Shown piece after piece: positions 34,477 through 43,772 of a stretch of 64,000 nucleotides of DNA (its first letter is position 1; each line of letters starts with the position of its first letter). Below the pieces are notes generated by a model, which worked only from the letters and a program-made list of their open reading frames with translations, was not told the origin of the DNA and searched no databases. The stretch covers positions 1 through 64,000 of the forward strand of contig JBJKRL010000024.1 of assembly GCA_046704745.1 (NCBI GenBank), written 5' to 3'. The position numbers and the translations under genes were made by a program. The DNA is from CAWGGS01 sp046704745 (GTDB taxonomy: Bacteria; Desulfobacterota; Desulfobulbia; Desulfobulbales; Desulfocapsaceae).

Positions 34477-35469
34477 TTACGCTCCTTGCTCATAAATGCC
34501 TGTCAGGCTGATTGCTTTTTTACCGTTCAATACTCCAGGTATGGCGAAAAATTTAACTTTGTCTTCTATCAGTATCTTCAGTGGGCTGTTAGGATCATAA
34601 TCCAGATCGATAATTTGTCCTTTTTTCATTTTAAGGAGCTGGTTAACAGTCAAAAAGATCGTTCCGGATTGGGCGATAAGCGTCAGCGCAGTATCCTTAA
34701 GCTCTTCGGAGAGTATGTCCGTCCACAGGCCTTGCTTTGCTTTGTTGACATTAAGAAGCTCTTTCAGTTGTTCCCGCAACGGTTCAAGAGTGGCAATGGG
34801 GAAGACAAGTTTGAATTCACTAATAGACTCACCGATTGCCACTGAAAAGTTGCTGACAAGAATTTCAGAATCTGGATCAGTGATAGAGACCATTCTGGAA
34901 TTGCTTTCTACTTTGTAAAGGCTGGATGTGAGTTCCAGTAGGGGTTTAAAGGCACGATCAAGGTCACTGCAGGCGCTGTTAATAATGTTTTTCAAAACAT
35001 TGAGTTCGATAGTGGTCAACTTGCGGTTGAGTTGGAGAGAATCGAGATCCGTTGATGCTCCCAACATGATTTCCACCATGGAAAATGCCAACTGTTTATC
35101 GACCATAATCAACGCCCCGTATTTCAAAGGCGTAAGGTTTAACACCCCGATTGCGCCAACATCCTTGTTTTCCAGAAGAAATTCCTGGAAATGAAAAGTG
35201 TCTATGCCGGTTTTGGTGATCGTGAATGTTCGTTGTAATTGATTTGTTAAAGATATTGAATAGTTCTGACAAAAAGCATCGAGGATTATATCGAAGTTGG
35301 GGATCCGCAGTTGCTCTTCATCAAAGGTTCCCAGTTGAAAGAGATTGAGTGGTTTTGCATCTTTGATAAAGGCGGACCGATCATCCATCTCAAGGTCGGT
35401 AGACACCCTTCCTTCTTTAATGGCGGTAAGGAGGTCGGCGATTTGTTGTTTGGTGAGAATCGGTTCCAC
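34477..35469 (-). CDS. fliM: Flagellar switch protein FliM
   Basis: C-ring protein that binds CheY-P. The 330 residues open with EPILTKQQIADLLTAIKEG, which differs from the usual LSQxEIDxLL CheY-binding motif but keeps its pattern, followed by the CheC-like middle domain and a C-terminal SpoA domain (LLKMKKGQIIDLDYDPNSPL). It is 17 bp after fliL. Confidence 0.95.
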   Translation of the reverse strand: MEPILTKQQIADLLTAIKEGRVSTDLEMDDRSAFIKDAKPLNLFQLGTFDEEQLRIPNFDIILDAFCQNYSISLTNQLQRTFTITKTGIDTFHFQEFLLENKDVGAIGVLNLTPLKYGALIMVDKQLAFSMVEIMLGASTDLDSLQLNRKLTTIELNVLKNIINSACSDLDRAFKPLLELTSSLYKVESNSRMVSITDPDSEILVSNFSVAIGESISEFKLVFPIATLEPLREQLKELLNVNKAKQGLWTDILSEELKDTALTLIAQSGTIFLTVNQLLKMKKGQIIDLDYDPNSPLKILIEDKVKFFAIPGVLNGKKAISLTGIYEQGA

Positions 35470-35486
35470 AGCATTCCTTTAAGGAG

Positions 35487-36005
35487 TTATTGAACGACAA
35501 ATTCTGTAAAAAAGATTGCTTTCACTTTGCCTGTCTGCAAAATTCCATTTATTTTGCTCATTATTTCCGCTTTGAGCTGCTTTTTCCCTTCCAGATCCTG
35601 CAGCTCTTCAAACGTTTTATTTCCGACAAGAAGAAGAATGGCATCACGGATTTGGGGCATACGTTTGGTGACTTCATCTTTGGCGGCTTGATCGGTCAAT
35701 TCAAGGGTAAGGGCCGATTTGACATAATGATTCCCATCGGCACTTATAATATTAACGATAAATTCAGAAATATCGACCATGGGACCCAGAGAAGCCGCCT
35801 GGTTGAGTTCCGGTACGGGAACACTCTTGCCGGGCTCGTTTTTTTCTTCCGTATGCGATTTTTTGAGAAAGAGGAAAGTGCCTGTCCCTATGGCCAGCAG
35901 GAGAACGAGAACTGTGGCGCCGATGATGATCATCATCATCTTCTTTTTTTTCTGTCTTTCTTCCGGGAGGGCATCTTTTTTTGGAGGGTCTTTTTTTTCT
36001 GCCAT
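35487..36005 (-). CDS. fliL: Flagellar basal body protein FliL
   Basis: A single-pass inner-membrane protein of 172 residues: Lys-rich cytoplasmic start, membrane helix at about 23-47 (MIIIGATVLVLLLAIGTGTF), and a periplasmic stomatin-like domain ending in KVKAIFFTEFVVQ. FliL surrounds the stator. It is the first gene of fliL-M-N-O-P-Q, about 275 bp downstream of a strong sigma-54 element. Confidence 0.94.
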   Translation of the reverse strand: MAEKKDPPKKDALPEERQKKKKMMMIIIGATVLVLLLAIGTGTFLFLKKSHTEEKNEPGKSVPVPELNQAASLGPMVDISEFIVNIISADGNHYVKSALTLELTDQAAKDEVTKRMPQIRDAILLLVGNKTFEELQDLEGKKQLKAEIMSKINGILQTGKVKAIFFTEFVVQ

Positions 36006-36278
36006 GAGTTCCGGTTCCGTTGATGAGTTATTGTTGGTCGGTTTTGTATTCTGTTATTTCTTCTGAATCAATGTAACGTTTAGTTGTCAAATTATTGACT
36101 ATCTATGTATTCACATTCAAGGACGAGATGAATAGCGTATAATAATTTGAATAACCACAATATATTGTTCAGTTATTCTCTTTCCGCACCCTGAATTTCT
36201 GGGTAATAGGTTTTCGGAAAAATATTTCATGAGAAAACATTTTCCAGACTGGAAAGTTTTTTAACTTGAACACAAAGT

Positions 36279-36294
36279 TGCAATATCTATTCCA
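36279..36294 (-). promoter_or_regulatory. Sigma-54 promoter of the fliL operon
   Basis: On the minus strand TGGAATAGATATTGCA matches TGGCAC-N5-TTGCA at 9 of 11 positions with exact GG-N10-GC spacing. It has the same TGGAAT-N5-TTGC form as the element at 50181-50196. The start of transcription would be near 36267. Confidence 0.72.
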
Positions 36295-36364
36295 ATTGGA
36301 ATTCGATGTGGGGAAAGCAGCGGGAAGAATAGGAGGTGGTGGGATTAAGGGTAATAAGAAAAAA

Positions 36365-36400
36365 AAGGTGTTGCCGAAAAGAGAGGGGCGGCAACACCTT
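36365..36400 (-). terminator. Intrinsic terminator after flgE
   Basis: AAGGTGTTGCCG (36365-36376) and CGGCAACACCTT (36389-36400) form a perfect 12-bp stem with a 12-nt loop, followed on the minus strand by a run of eight T. It ends the large structural operon 27 bp after the flgE stop. Confidence 0.93.
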
Positions 36401-36427
36401 GAAATTAAGAAGTCAAAATAATGACGT

Positions 36428-37708
36428 TTATTGTTTCAGGTTGATGACGTCATTTAACATTTGATCAACAGTGGTTATGATTTTTGAATTTGCCTGAAAA
36501 GCGCGTTGAACCGTAATCATAGACACAAACTCAGAACCCATGTCAACATTGGATTGTTCCAAAGAGTTGGTAAAAATTTTACCAAGTTCCGTGCCGGGAA
36601 GACCGACCCGTGGGTCTCCGGAATCCGTCGTGGCAAGATAGAGATTGTTTCCTTCCTGTTCCAGCCCCTGCGGATTGGCAAATTTTGCCAGGGAGATATT
36701 GGCGATCTTGTTTTGCACCCCATTGGAAAACGATGCTGTTACAACCCCTTGACCATCGATTGCGATACCGGTCAGGTTACCCGCCCCATAGCCGTCTTGG
36801 GATTGCGAGATAACAACGGAATCACTGTTGTATTGGGTTGTATTGAATGTGACTGCGATAGGGGAGGACGTAGCGCCGTTGTTCCAGGCAAGATCAGCAC
36901 TGGAAATGGTTGAAGTCCCTCCGCTGGCAAGGCTTCCGTCTGTATTAAAGGCGATGGTGCCGGCCTGTGTGTCCGGGTTGCCGCCGCTGCCGATTGCAGT
37001 ACCCGTTGCATTTTCCGCACTCCAGTACCAATCCCAGGTGTTATTAGGTGGCGTTGCATCCTCTTTCCTGAAATAAACCGTAATGAGATGGGGATTGCCG
37101 AGACTGTCATACACCTGGGTTGAAGAAGAATAGTTGAAGGTGTTTGGGTTGGTGTAATCAAAAGCAACAGTAGTTGGAATCGCTGTTGAACTCGCATCCA
37201 GATTGGTATTGAGTGTAAGTGTCGTTGTGGTATTCGCAGCCTGCAGGTTTTGCATATTTACCTGAATATCGGAAGGATTTCCCGGAATCAGCGCCCCGGT
37301 TGCATCGTACTGCTGGCCCTGGACCCTCAACCCTTCCGGATTGACCAAATATCCGTTAGCGTCGAAATTGAAGGCACCGGCTCGTGAGTAGTAACTTGTC
37401 TCATCTCCTACCTTCTTAAGGATAAAAAAGCCGCTTCCCTCAATGGCCACGTCCGTCCCTGAACTGGTGGACTGAAAGGTTCCCTGGCTGAAGTCATTTC
37501 TCACCTTTGAGACGTTGACGCCGCGACCGACCTGCGATAACCCACCGGATCCATAGATAGTGCTTGACAGCAGATCGGAAAAGATCGTGGAAGCTCCTTT
37601 AAATCCCGTCGTTCCGGTATTTGAAAGATTGTTGCCTATGACGCTCATGGCCTGAGAATCTGAGTTAAGACCACTGACCCCGCTGTATAGTGCACTCGTA
37701 ATACCCAT
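36428..37708 (-). CDS. flgE: Flagellar hook protein FlgE
   Basis: Hook subunit of 426 residues. N-terminus SALYSGVSGLNSDSQAMSVI and NNLSNTGTTGFKGAS; the hook signature GSGFFILKK and YYSRAGAFNFDANGYLV; C-terminus SEFVSMITVQRAFQANSKII. It is the last gene of the operon, followed by a strong terminator, and comes after flgD, its cap. Confidence 0.96.
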   Translation of the reverse strand: MGITSALYSGVSGLNSDSQAMSVIGNNLSNTGTTGFKGASTIFSDLLSSTIYGSGGLSQVGRGVNVSKVRNDFSQGTFQSTSSGTDVAIEGSGFFILKKVGDETSYYSRAGAFNFDANGYLVNPEGLRVQGQQYDATGALIPGNPSDIQVNMQNLQAANTTTTLTLNTNLDASSTAIPTTVAFDYTNPNTFNYSSSTQVYDSLGNPHLITVYFRKEDATPPNNTWDWYWSAENATGTAIGSGGNPDTQAGTIAFNTDGSLASGGTSTISSADLAWNNGATSSPIAVTFNTTQYNSDSVVISQSQDGYGAGNLTGIAIDGQGVVTASFSNGVQNKIANISLAKFANPQGLEQEGNNLYLATTDSGDPRVGLPGTELGKIFTNSLEQSNVDMGSEFVSMITVQRAFQANSKIITTVDQMLNDVINLKQ

Positions 37709-37788
37709 AATGTTTCCTCCTCCTGATGAGCGCCGGTGTTAAAAGACTATCTTTGTCTTTGTAAACATTGTTATTGAATTAATCCTTT

Positions 37789-38622
37789 TTAATTCGAAGT
37801 ATTTTGTGTACCGGCAGATGCCAGTGCTGATTCCAATGCCGTCATTGAGGAACTCTGCGAATCAGCTGATGCCGTATCTTGACTCGATGAAGTACCCGAA
37901 GACGATACACCGAGAATATTACTGTAATCGACATCACCGGATTGGGTGTTCAGGACGACGCCGCTGCTGTTACTCATGTCGACACCGGTCACCTCGGATG
38001 AAACGATGGGTGATGCTGCAGCAGTGGATCCGTCTTGGCCAACTGCTTGAACGGAAACTGTGTAGTCGCCGGAATCGACGGCATTTCCGGACTGATCGAG
38101 GCCGTCCCAAGTTATAAAATGATTGCCTGAGGTTAGGTCTGTACCATCCAGAACTCTAATGGTATTGCCTGAACTGTCCTTAATGAGCATTTGAACCTGG
38201 GCGGCGGCACTGTCTAAGGTATAGCCGAGTTTTACTGGATTGCCGCTGTAATTGAAACTGCTGCCGGCATAAGTAACCTGTTTGCCGATGAGATTAAGGG
38301 CAGAAAGATTGGTGGATTTATCAGTAGAACTCACCAGACTGTTCATGCTGTCATTGAGATTATACATCTGTTCCAACGAACTGAATTGAGCGAGTTGTGC
38401 GGTAAATTCAGTCGGGTTATCCGGATTGAGAGGATCTTGGTTTTGTAGTTGCGTGATGAGAAGTTTTAAAAAATCCTGTTTGCCCAAGACATCAGTCGTG
38501 TTATTTGACGACGTGCTGGAACTCGTGCTGCTTGAACTACTTGTAGATGAGGTCTTGGAAGAAGGATTTGAAGTAGCAGTATTGATGGCTGCGTTTGTTA
38601 TTGCCGTTGATGCAGTAGTCAT
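37789..38622 (-). CDS. flgD: Hook cap protein FlgD
   Basis: Scaffold for hook assembly, 277 residues. A Ser/Thr-rich start precedes the FlgD N-domain (LGKQDFLKLLITQLQNQDPL) and an FlgD Ig-like/tudor domain (about residues 135-220: LIKDSSGNTIRVLDG, ITWDGLDQSGNAVDSGDYTV). The C-terminal tail of about 50 residues is Ser/Thr-rich. It is between fliK (11-bp gap) and flgE. Confidence 0.94.
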   Translation of the reverse strand: MTTASTAITNAAINTATSNPSSKTSSTSSSSSTSSSTSSNNTTDVLGKQDFLKLLITQLQNQDPLNPDNPTEFTAQLAQFSSLEQMYNLNDSMNSLVSSTDKSTNLSALNLIGKQVTYAGSSFNYSGNPVKLGYTLDSAAAQVQMLIKDSSGNTIRVLDGTDLTSGNHFITWDGLDQSGNAVDSGDYTVSVQAVGQDGSTAAASPIVSSEVTGVDMSNSSGVVLNTQSGDVDYSNILGVSSSGTSSSQDTASADSQSSSMTALESALASAGTQNTSN

Positions 38623-38633
38623 GGTTTTGTCTC

Positions 38634-40496
38634 CTACACTGTTACATTAACCCCGGGAATACCTTCATTGTTTTCCGAAAAGACATTGTCGAAGGTGCTG
38701 TCGGGAAAAGATGCAGTTCTGAACGATTTCCCAGGTGGTGTAAAGTCATTGTTGTCGACGAAATCCTCCTGGAACAGATCATGTCCTCCAACATCGTCAG
38801 AGGTGTTGGTTACTAGGATATCATCGACTGTAAGTCCCTGTTGCTCCATATAAGATTTAAGCTTGGGGATGTATTTTTCCAGGACCTGTTGGGCCTGCTG
38901 AGTTTGAGTGACAATATTGGCCTTTAGGGCTCCATCTTTCATTTGGACATCAATTTTCAATTCACCCAATTCTTCCGGATAGAGTTTCACAACGATTTTT
39001 GACGAAGGTGAGTTGGCGTTGATATGAAAACGTTGCATGACCTGATTGATAATTGCGTTTTCCTGCACGCTCGTCCAAGAAGTAAAGTGAGTTGGCGCCA
39101 TAGGTTGGGCAGTATTTTGGCTGGCTTGCAGACTTTGAGTAAGAGCGCTTCCAAAACCAAACTGTCCAGTCTGGAGAGTGGTGCTGGAAGTATTCGTCGC
39201 CGAAGAAGAGTCGTTTTGCCGATGATCAACAGCATTTTGCAGATTGGTATCTTCTTCTTTTATCGTTGTCGTATCTTTTTGATCCTGGATTTCATTTTTT
39301 ATAAAAGGAATATGATCATGATTTTCATCTAACCTGAAAGGAGTGTTGGTCTTGCTATTTCCTTCCGGGCTGGAAAGCTTTGTGAGCGAGGCCGCTACAG
39401 CGGTATCCCCGACGGCAAGAGAGTTTGCGATTGCAGTATTGTCCTGGTTTTCCGTTATTTTTAAAAAAGGAGATGAAAGGGAGTTTAAGCCATCGGCTTG
39501 GTTTTGCTGACCTGATTGAATATGAATTTTTAAAGGAGTCCGCCCCGAGTCAGAGTTGAGGATCTTCTGTAGTTGTTGGGCAACCAACGATTGTTTGTCA
39601 AGAGGCTGTGCATTCTGCGATGTTGTAATTTGGGTATTCTGTGATGTTGTGGCTTGGGTATTCTGTGATGTTTTTTGAAGATCCTGCGCCAGTGAAGAGA
39701 GAGGGGAGGATCCTGTTGTGGAATCTGCAGCACGTAACGTGCTTTGAGATTGGGTTGTATCGGTTTCCTGTGATATGGTTTGCAATAACTTGTCGAGGTT
39801 CGCTTGCAGATTGGACGGAGTATCATTGGAAGACAATCCATCAATAATTTTTTGTAATTTCGCATCTTGTTGCGGATCAGAGGCAAGCATTTTCATGATT
39901 TGCGATCCAAAAGATGCACTTTTACCAAGAGTTGCGATGTTTTTTAGGAGATTAAGACTTTCCTGTTTTCCGATTCCGAACTTGATCGATAATGTCTCGG
40001 CCTCTTTATTGAGATTTTGGGCAGAGATATTTTTTTGTATGCTAAAAAGATATCCTAATAGTCCAAGCATAAAATCTTTTGGTTTTAATGTCTTGGACTT
40101 GGAATCATTACCGGATGCATCCTTTGCTTTCGACGTCTGTGTCGTCTCTTTGGTAGTGGAACTCGTATCTTGATTCTGTTTAGGTGCTTTCGAGGTATCC
40201 TTTGTGGAAGAAATAGTTGTTGAACCGTTTTTTGTGTCCGTCGTGTGGCTCGTTTGAGAGCGACTGGAATTTTTTGATGTGCTTCCTGCTGTTTTATTGT
40301 GGTGATGAAATGTTGTCGATTTCGCAGAAGTGGCCCCATTGGTGTTTTTACTGTCGGCCACGGCCTTCGATAAAATTGGTGCAAAAGAACTGTCGCTATC
40401 CGAACTACTTGTCTGGGCTTTGATGCTGGATTGGGTCTTGGGAGAGGAAGATGTCGGGATAAAGGGGATTGCTTCCATATCTTTTAATAGCGTCAT
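38634..40496 (-). CDS. fliK: Hook-length control protein FliK
   Basis: Molecular ruler that measures the hook and triggers the FlhB switch. The 620 residues are mostly low-complexity and rich in Ser, Thr, Gln and Lys, with the conserved C-terminal domain at about 495-580 (KIVVKLYPEELGELKIDVQ, YIPKLKSYMEQQGL). Residues about 275-300 contain three copies of an 8-residue repeat (QNTQATTS-type), encoded by 24-bp repeats. It is longer than E. coli FliK (about 400), which may reflect ruler length. It overlaps the MotE-like gene by 4 bp. Confidence 0.92.
   Translation of the reverse strand: MTLLKDMEAIPFIPTSSSPKTQSSIKAQTSSSDSDSSFAPILSKAVADSKNTNGATSAKSTTFHHHNKTAGSTSKNSSRSQTSHTTDTKNGSTTISSTKDTSKAPKQNQDTSSTTKETTQTSKAKDASGNDSKSKTLKPKDFMLGLLGYLFSIQKNISAQNLNKEAETLSIKFGIGKQESLNLLKNIATLGKSASFGSQIMKMLASDPQQDAKLQKIIDGLSSNDTPSNLQANLDKLLQTISQETDTTQSQSTLRAADSTTGSSPLSSLAQDLQKTSQNTQATTSQNTQITTSQNAQPLDKQSLVAQQLQKILNSDSGRTPLKIHIQSGQQNQADGLNSLSSPFLKITENQDNTAIANSLAVGDTAVAASLTKLSSPEGNSKTNTPFRLDENHDHIPFIKNEIQDQKDTTTIKEEDTNLQNAVDHRQNDSSSATNTSSTTLQTGQFGFGSALTQSLQASQNTAQPMAPTHFTSWTSVQENAIINQVMQRFHINANSPSSKIVVKLYPEELGELKIDVQMKDGALKANIVTQTQQAQQVLEKYIPKLKSYMEQQGLTVDDILVTNTSDDVGGHDLFQEDFVDNNDFTPPGKSFRTASFPDSTFDNVFSENNEGIPGVNVTV
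39611..39682 (-). repeat. Three imperfect 24-bp tandem repeats in fliK
   Basis: Units starting at 39611, 39635 and 39659 share the core TATTCTGTGATGTT on the plus strand and encode the 8-residue repeat QNTQ(A/I)TTS in the FliK linker. The length of this tract may vary between strains. Confidence 0.65.
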
Positions 40497-41032
40497 TTGA
40501 CGGTTGAAAATGATGCACTGAGTTCGGTGGCTTTTTTTCTATCTAGATTGTCCAGAATCTTTGCTGCTGATTTGACCTTCATGTTTGCAAGAATGTCTGT
40601 TGCTAATTTGTCGTCCAATTTGGCAATGGCAAGAGCCGCTTTGTCCGGTGTCATTCTTTCATATATATTGCTCAATTCTTTTATTTTTTTTACTTCTTGA
40701 GCATTTTTTTGAGCAAGCAATGATTTTAGATTTTCCTGCAATGTTTGAAGTTCTTGCAGCTTCCGGTTGATTTCTTCTAGCTTCTTATCGGCAGCCTCAT
40801 TCAATGTCTTTAATTCCTTTTCCCTAATAGAAAGATCTTTTTTTTCATCGTTGGCGTTTTTTTGTGCCAGCTGCATTTTGGCAAAAATTCTTCTTTCTTC
40901 GACAGAAGAGAAAGAAGGTTGCTGGTTTTTCATTGCCGGCGATGAATCCTGGGCAAAGGATTGATGAGTGAAAAGGGGCGTTGTGATGACAAGAAAGAAA
41001 AATAACGAAACGTTTAAAAAGACATATTTCAT
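40493..41032 (-). CDS. motE: MotE-like periplasmic/secreted coiled-coil protein
   Basis: A 179-residue protein with an N-terminal signal or anchor (FLNVSLFFFLVITTPLFTHQ), a long coiled coil (about 55-110) and a C-terminal MgtE-N-like helical domain (YERMTPDKAALAIAKLDDKL, KAAKILDNL-type repeat). MotE-type proteins act as chaperones for MotC or stabilise stator/hook components; here it sits between fliJ and fliK. The ATG at 41032 is chosen because AAAGGA lies 8 nt upstream; an ATG at 41041 overlaps that site. Confidence 0.75.
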   Translation of the reverse strand: MKYVFLNVSLFFFLVITTPLFTHQSFAQDSSPAMKNQQPSFSSVEERRIFAKMQLAQKNANDEKKDLSIREKELKTLNEAADKKLEEINRKLQELQTLQENLKSLLAQKNAQEVKKIKELSNIYERMTPDKAALAIAKLDDKLATDILANMKVKSAAKILDNLDRKKATELSASFSTVK

Positions 41033-41094
41033 GGTAGTCATCCTTTCAGATATAAAAATATGAGGACAAGCTGCAACATTTATAAAATCAAACG

Positions 41095-41526
41095 TTATCT
41101 CTCATGAAAAATAACGGCGATTTCGTCGAGCATTGCGGCCTCTTTTTTATTTAGAAATTGCTGCCAGGCAGCGTTTTGCTTCTCTTTTAATTTTTCCATT
41201 ACCTTGCGCTCTTTGCTCTTGATCAGCAAGTTTTCACGCTCTTTTATTACTTCGGTATTTCGTTCGGCAAGGGTGTTGTTTAATTTCATCAGTATTTTCT
41301 TTTCAACTTCGATTTTTTCTTCATAACGTATCATTTCAACAACATCCATGCCTTCAGATTGGCGTTTTGCCAGGTTGGTGATCAAGTTACCTAAAAGATT
41401 TTCTTTTTCCTTTACGCGCAAAAGTATCTCTGCTCTTTTTTTTTCGGCTTCAAAAAGGCGATTTTTAGCAATTTTTTCGAGTTGAACACGATAGGAAAGA
41501 ACGGATTCGAGTGTGAACGGTTTCAT
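41095..41526 (-). CDS. fliJ: Flagellar export chaperone escort FliJ
   Basis: A 143-residue fully helical coiled-coil protein, Lys/Glu-rich, with the FliJ start FTLESVLSYRVQLEKIAKNR. FliJ fits into the FliI hexamer and links it to FlhA. It directly follows fliI (37 bp). Confidence 0.92.
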   Translation of the reverse strand: MKPFTLESVLSYRVQLEKIAKNRLFEAEKKRAEILLRVKEKENLLGNLITNLAKRQSEGMDVVEMIRYEEKIEVEKKILMKLNNTLAERNTEVIKERENLLIKSKERKVMEKLKEKQNAAWQQFLNKKEAAMLDEIAVIFHER

Positions 41527-41563
41527 AAGGGGGTGATCTGGACAGGTTTATTCTAAAAAAATA

Positions 41564-42916
41564 CTACTTGTCACCGGCACGACGATTTTGGGACGGTGGT
41601 GTGGAGTCTTTGCGCTCGTTCAAGAGGGAACCAAGATCCTCCTTTGTTTGTTTTAGGGATGTGGATTCATCAAAATTTTGGCGAAGAAAGGCATTTATGG
41701 CCTCTATTTTACTGATAGCAAAATCGATTCTTGGGTTCGAACCTTTAGCATAAGCACCGATGTTTATGAGATCTTCTGCTTCAGCATATGAGGCAAGAAC
41801 ATTTCGCGCCCGACCTGAGAGTTCAAGATGCCGAGGAGAGACAATATCGCGCATGACCCTGCTTGTGGAACCAAGGATATCAATGGCAGGGTAATGGTTC
41901 TTTGCTGCAATTGCCCTTGAAAGTACGATATGCCCATCAAGGATTGAGCGAACAGCATCAGCTATGGGTTCGGTCATATCATCGCCGTCGACAAGAACCG
42001 TGTACAATCCGGTAATACTGCCTTGATCACGAAAATTGCCTGCGCGTTCAAGAAGCTTCGGTAAGGTTGCGAATACGGAAGGGGTATATCCTTTGGTCGT
42101 CGGAGGTTCTCCGATGGCAAGACCAATCTCCCGCATAGCCATTGCAAATCTGGTTACCGAATCCATCATCAGGAGAACGTTTTGACCCTGACTGCAAAAA
42201 AATTCGGCAATGGTAGTAGCGACAAAGGCTCCTCTCATCCTCAGGAGAGGAGGTTGATCGGATGTCACGACGACGATAACCGATCGAGCCAACCCCTCTT
42301 TCCCTAAATCACGCTCTATAAATTCACGTACTTCGCGTCCACGTTCCCCGATCAAGGCAATAACGTTGATATCCGCTCGAGCATATCTGGCCATCATTCC
42401 AAGGAGAACACTTTTCCCGATTCCAGAGCCTGCCATAATACCCATCCGCTGTCCTGATCCACAGGTTATCAGGCCATTAATAGCCCTGACGCCGAGATCA
42501 AGTGCTTCGGTGATATTTCTGCGTTCCATTGGTCCCGGCGGATATGAGTAGAGCTGTTTTTCTTCAGTAAGAGAAGGCGGTGGCAATCCATCATGCGGAT
42601 TTTCCATAGCGTCGATTACTCGACCAAGAAGGTTATTGCCGACCTTGATGGTTGCACTGTCTTTAATGACATGAATAAGACTTCCAGGCCCGAGGCCACG
42701 CAAGTCACCTAACGGCATCAAGAGTGCCCTTGCATTTTGAAAACCGACAATTTCTGCAAAAACCGGTGGTCCGTTATTGAGTGGAGTGATCTTGCAGAGA
42801 GTGCCGATCGAGGAGTTCGGGCAGTATCCCTCTACGACCAGACCTACAATACGGGTGACCTTGCCTGAAACAGTTATAATCCTGCAATTTTCTATTGATT
42901 TTGGATTAAGGGGCAT
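41564..42916 (-). CDS. fliI: Flagellum-specific ATPase FliI
   Basis: Export ATPase related to F1-beta. From the ATG at 42916 it has 450 residues, Walker A AGSGIGKS (162-169), the adenine-binding TSDQPPLLR region, and Walker B VLLMMDSVTRFAMA. An in-frame TTG at 42928 would add four residues; AGAGG lies about 12 nt before the ATG, so the ATG is preferred. It follows fliH by about 40 bp. Confidence 0.96.
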   Translation of the reverse strand: MPLNPKSIENCRIITVSGKVTRIVGLVVEGYCPNSSIGTLCKITPLNNGPPVFAEIVGFQNARALLMPLGDLRGLGPGSLIHVIKDSATIKVGNNLLGRVIDAMENPHDGLPPPSLTEEKQLYSYPPGPMERRNITEALDLGVRAINGLITCGSGQRMGIMAGSGIGKSVLLGMMARYARADINVIALIGERGREVREFIERDLGKEGLARSVIVVVTSDQPPLLRMRGAFVATTIAEFFCSQGQNVLLMMDSVTRFAMAMREIGLAIGEPPTTKGYTPSVFATLPKLLERAGNFRDQGSITGLYTVLVDGDDMTEPIADAVRSILDGHIVLSRAIAAKNHYPAIDILGSTSRVMRDIVSPRHLELSGRARNVLASYAEAEDLINIGAYAKGSNPRIDFAISKIEAINAFLRQNFDESTSLKQTKEDLGSLLNERKDSTPPSQNRRAGDK

Positions 42917-42956
42917 TTTATAAAGCAACCTCTAAGAGGACGTGTCATAAAGAAAA

Positions 42957-43772
42957 TCAAGTCTTACCTTTGAGCGCATTCTCAATGAGTTGGAGTTGAC
43001 TTGCCAAGGTTGCATCTACTGTGCTGGTGCTTGAGTCGATCTTACATCCTCCGCGCTCAATGGAAGGGTCCGAATGAACGATGATATTTTCGAGACCATT
43101 GACTGATTCGATGAAATCTTTGGATTTGCTATTGATTATATTCAGGTCGGCAGGATTTACCTGAATAACAAATTCATCCGATTTTACAGCCTGACGAATT
43201 GCCTCTTTGACTGTGTCGATTATGGTCCTGTTTTGTTCGGTAACGGAATGCCGAATGATTTTCTCAGCAATGATTAAAACAAGATTCTGCATTTCTTCCA
43301 TGCTGTTATTCAGGATTGTCTCACGGAGCATGTTGAGTTCCTGACATGCCATAATTAAAGCCTTTATGCTTGAACCGTAATCTGCGTCCGCTCTTGCAAG
43401 ACCATCTTTGAGACCTCGGTTGTAGGCCTCTTCCTGAAGTAGTTCATGGTCAATCGGTTCCGGTTCCAGCTCTTGGGGCGAATCGTCTGTTAGATCAGAC
43501 GGCAATGTGTATTCTTCAAAGTTGAGAGAAGCATCGGGACTAGAAAAATCCGTCTGGGGTTCGGCAGAAAGGTTTTCATCGCCCTCGATCACTGAAGATT
43601 CCCTTTCGTTGGGGATATGTTGTAGGACCTGCTTTTTTTCTGTACATACAGACGAAGGGTTTGTTTCTTTTTCCTGAATGGAAACAGCTCTCCACCCCGA
43701 TTTGGTCTGCGATTTTCCGGCAACTATTTTTTCCGGAATGAATGAAGAGGATTGTTTGAAAACTCTAGACAA
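42957..43772 (-). CDS. fliH: Flagellar export regulator FliH
   Basis: Binds FliI and ties it to the C-ring. The C-terminal two-thirds match FliH (EEAYNRGLKDGLARADADYG, IAEKIIRHSVTEQNRTIID, IVHSDPSIERGGCKIDS); the N-terminal 100 residues are acidic and disordered. A TTG at 43772 (271 residues, LSRVFKQSSSF) has GGAGGAGG about 7 nt upstream and overlaps fliG by 8 bp. An ATG at 43820 would add 16 residues and overlap fliG by 56 bp; the TTG is favoured but not certain. Confidence 0.88.
   Translation of the reverse strand: MSRVFKQSSSFIPEKIVAGKSQTKSGWRAVSIQEKETNPSSVCTEKKQVLQHIPNERESSVIEGDENLSAEPQTDFSSPDASLNFEEYTLPSDLTDDSPQELEPEPIDHELLQEEAYNRGLKDGLARADADYGSSIKALIMACQELNMLRETILNNSMEEMQNLVLIIAEKIIRHSVTEQNRTIIDTVKEAIRQAVKSDEFVIQVNPADLNIINSKSKDFIESVNGLENIIVHSDPSIERGGCKIDSSTSTVDATLASQLQLIENALKGKT

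Larger units (their letters stand above)
36006..36427. other. Gap between flgE and fliL with terminator and sigma-54 promoter
   Basis: A 422-bp non-coding stretch separating two minus-strand operons. It holds the flgE terminator (36365-36400), a sigma-54 element (36279-36294) overlapped by the 14-bp palindrome ATTCCAATTGGAAT (36289-36302), and the 15-bp odd palindrome TTTCCAGACTGGAAA (36241-36255) near the expected start of transcription. The rest is AT-rich leader. Confidence 0.75.
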
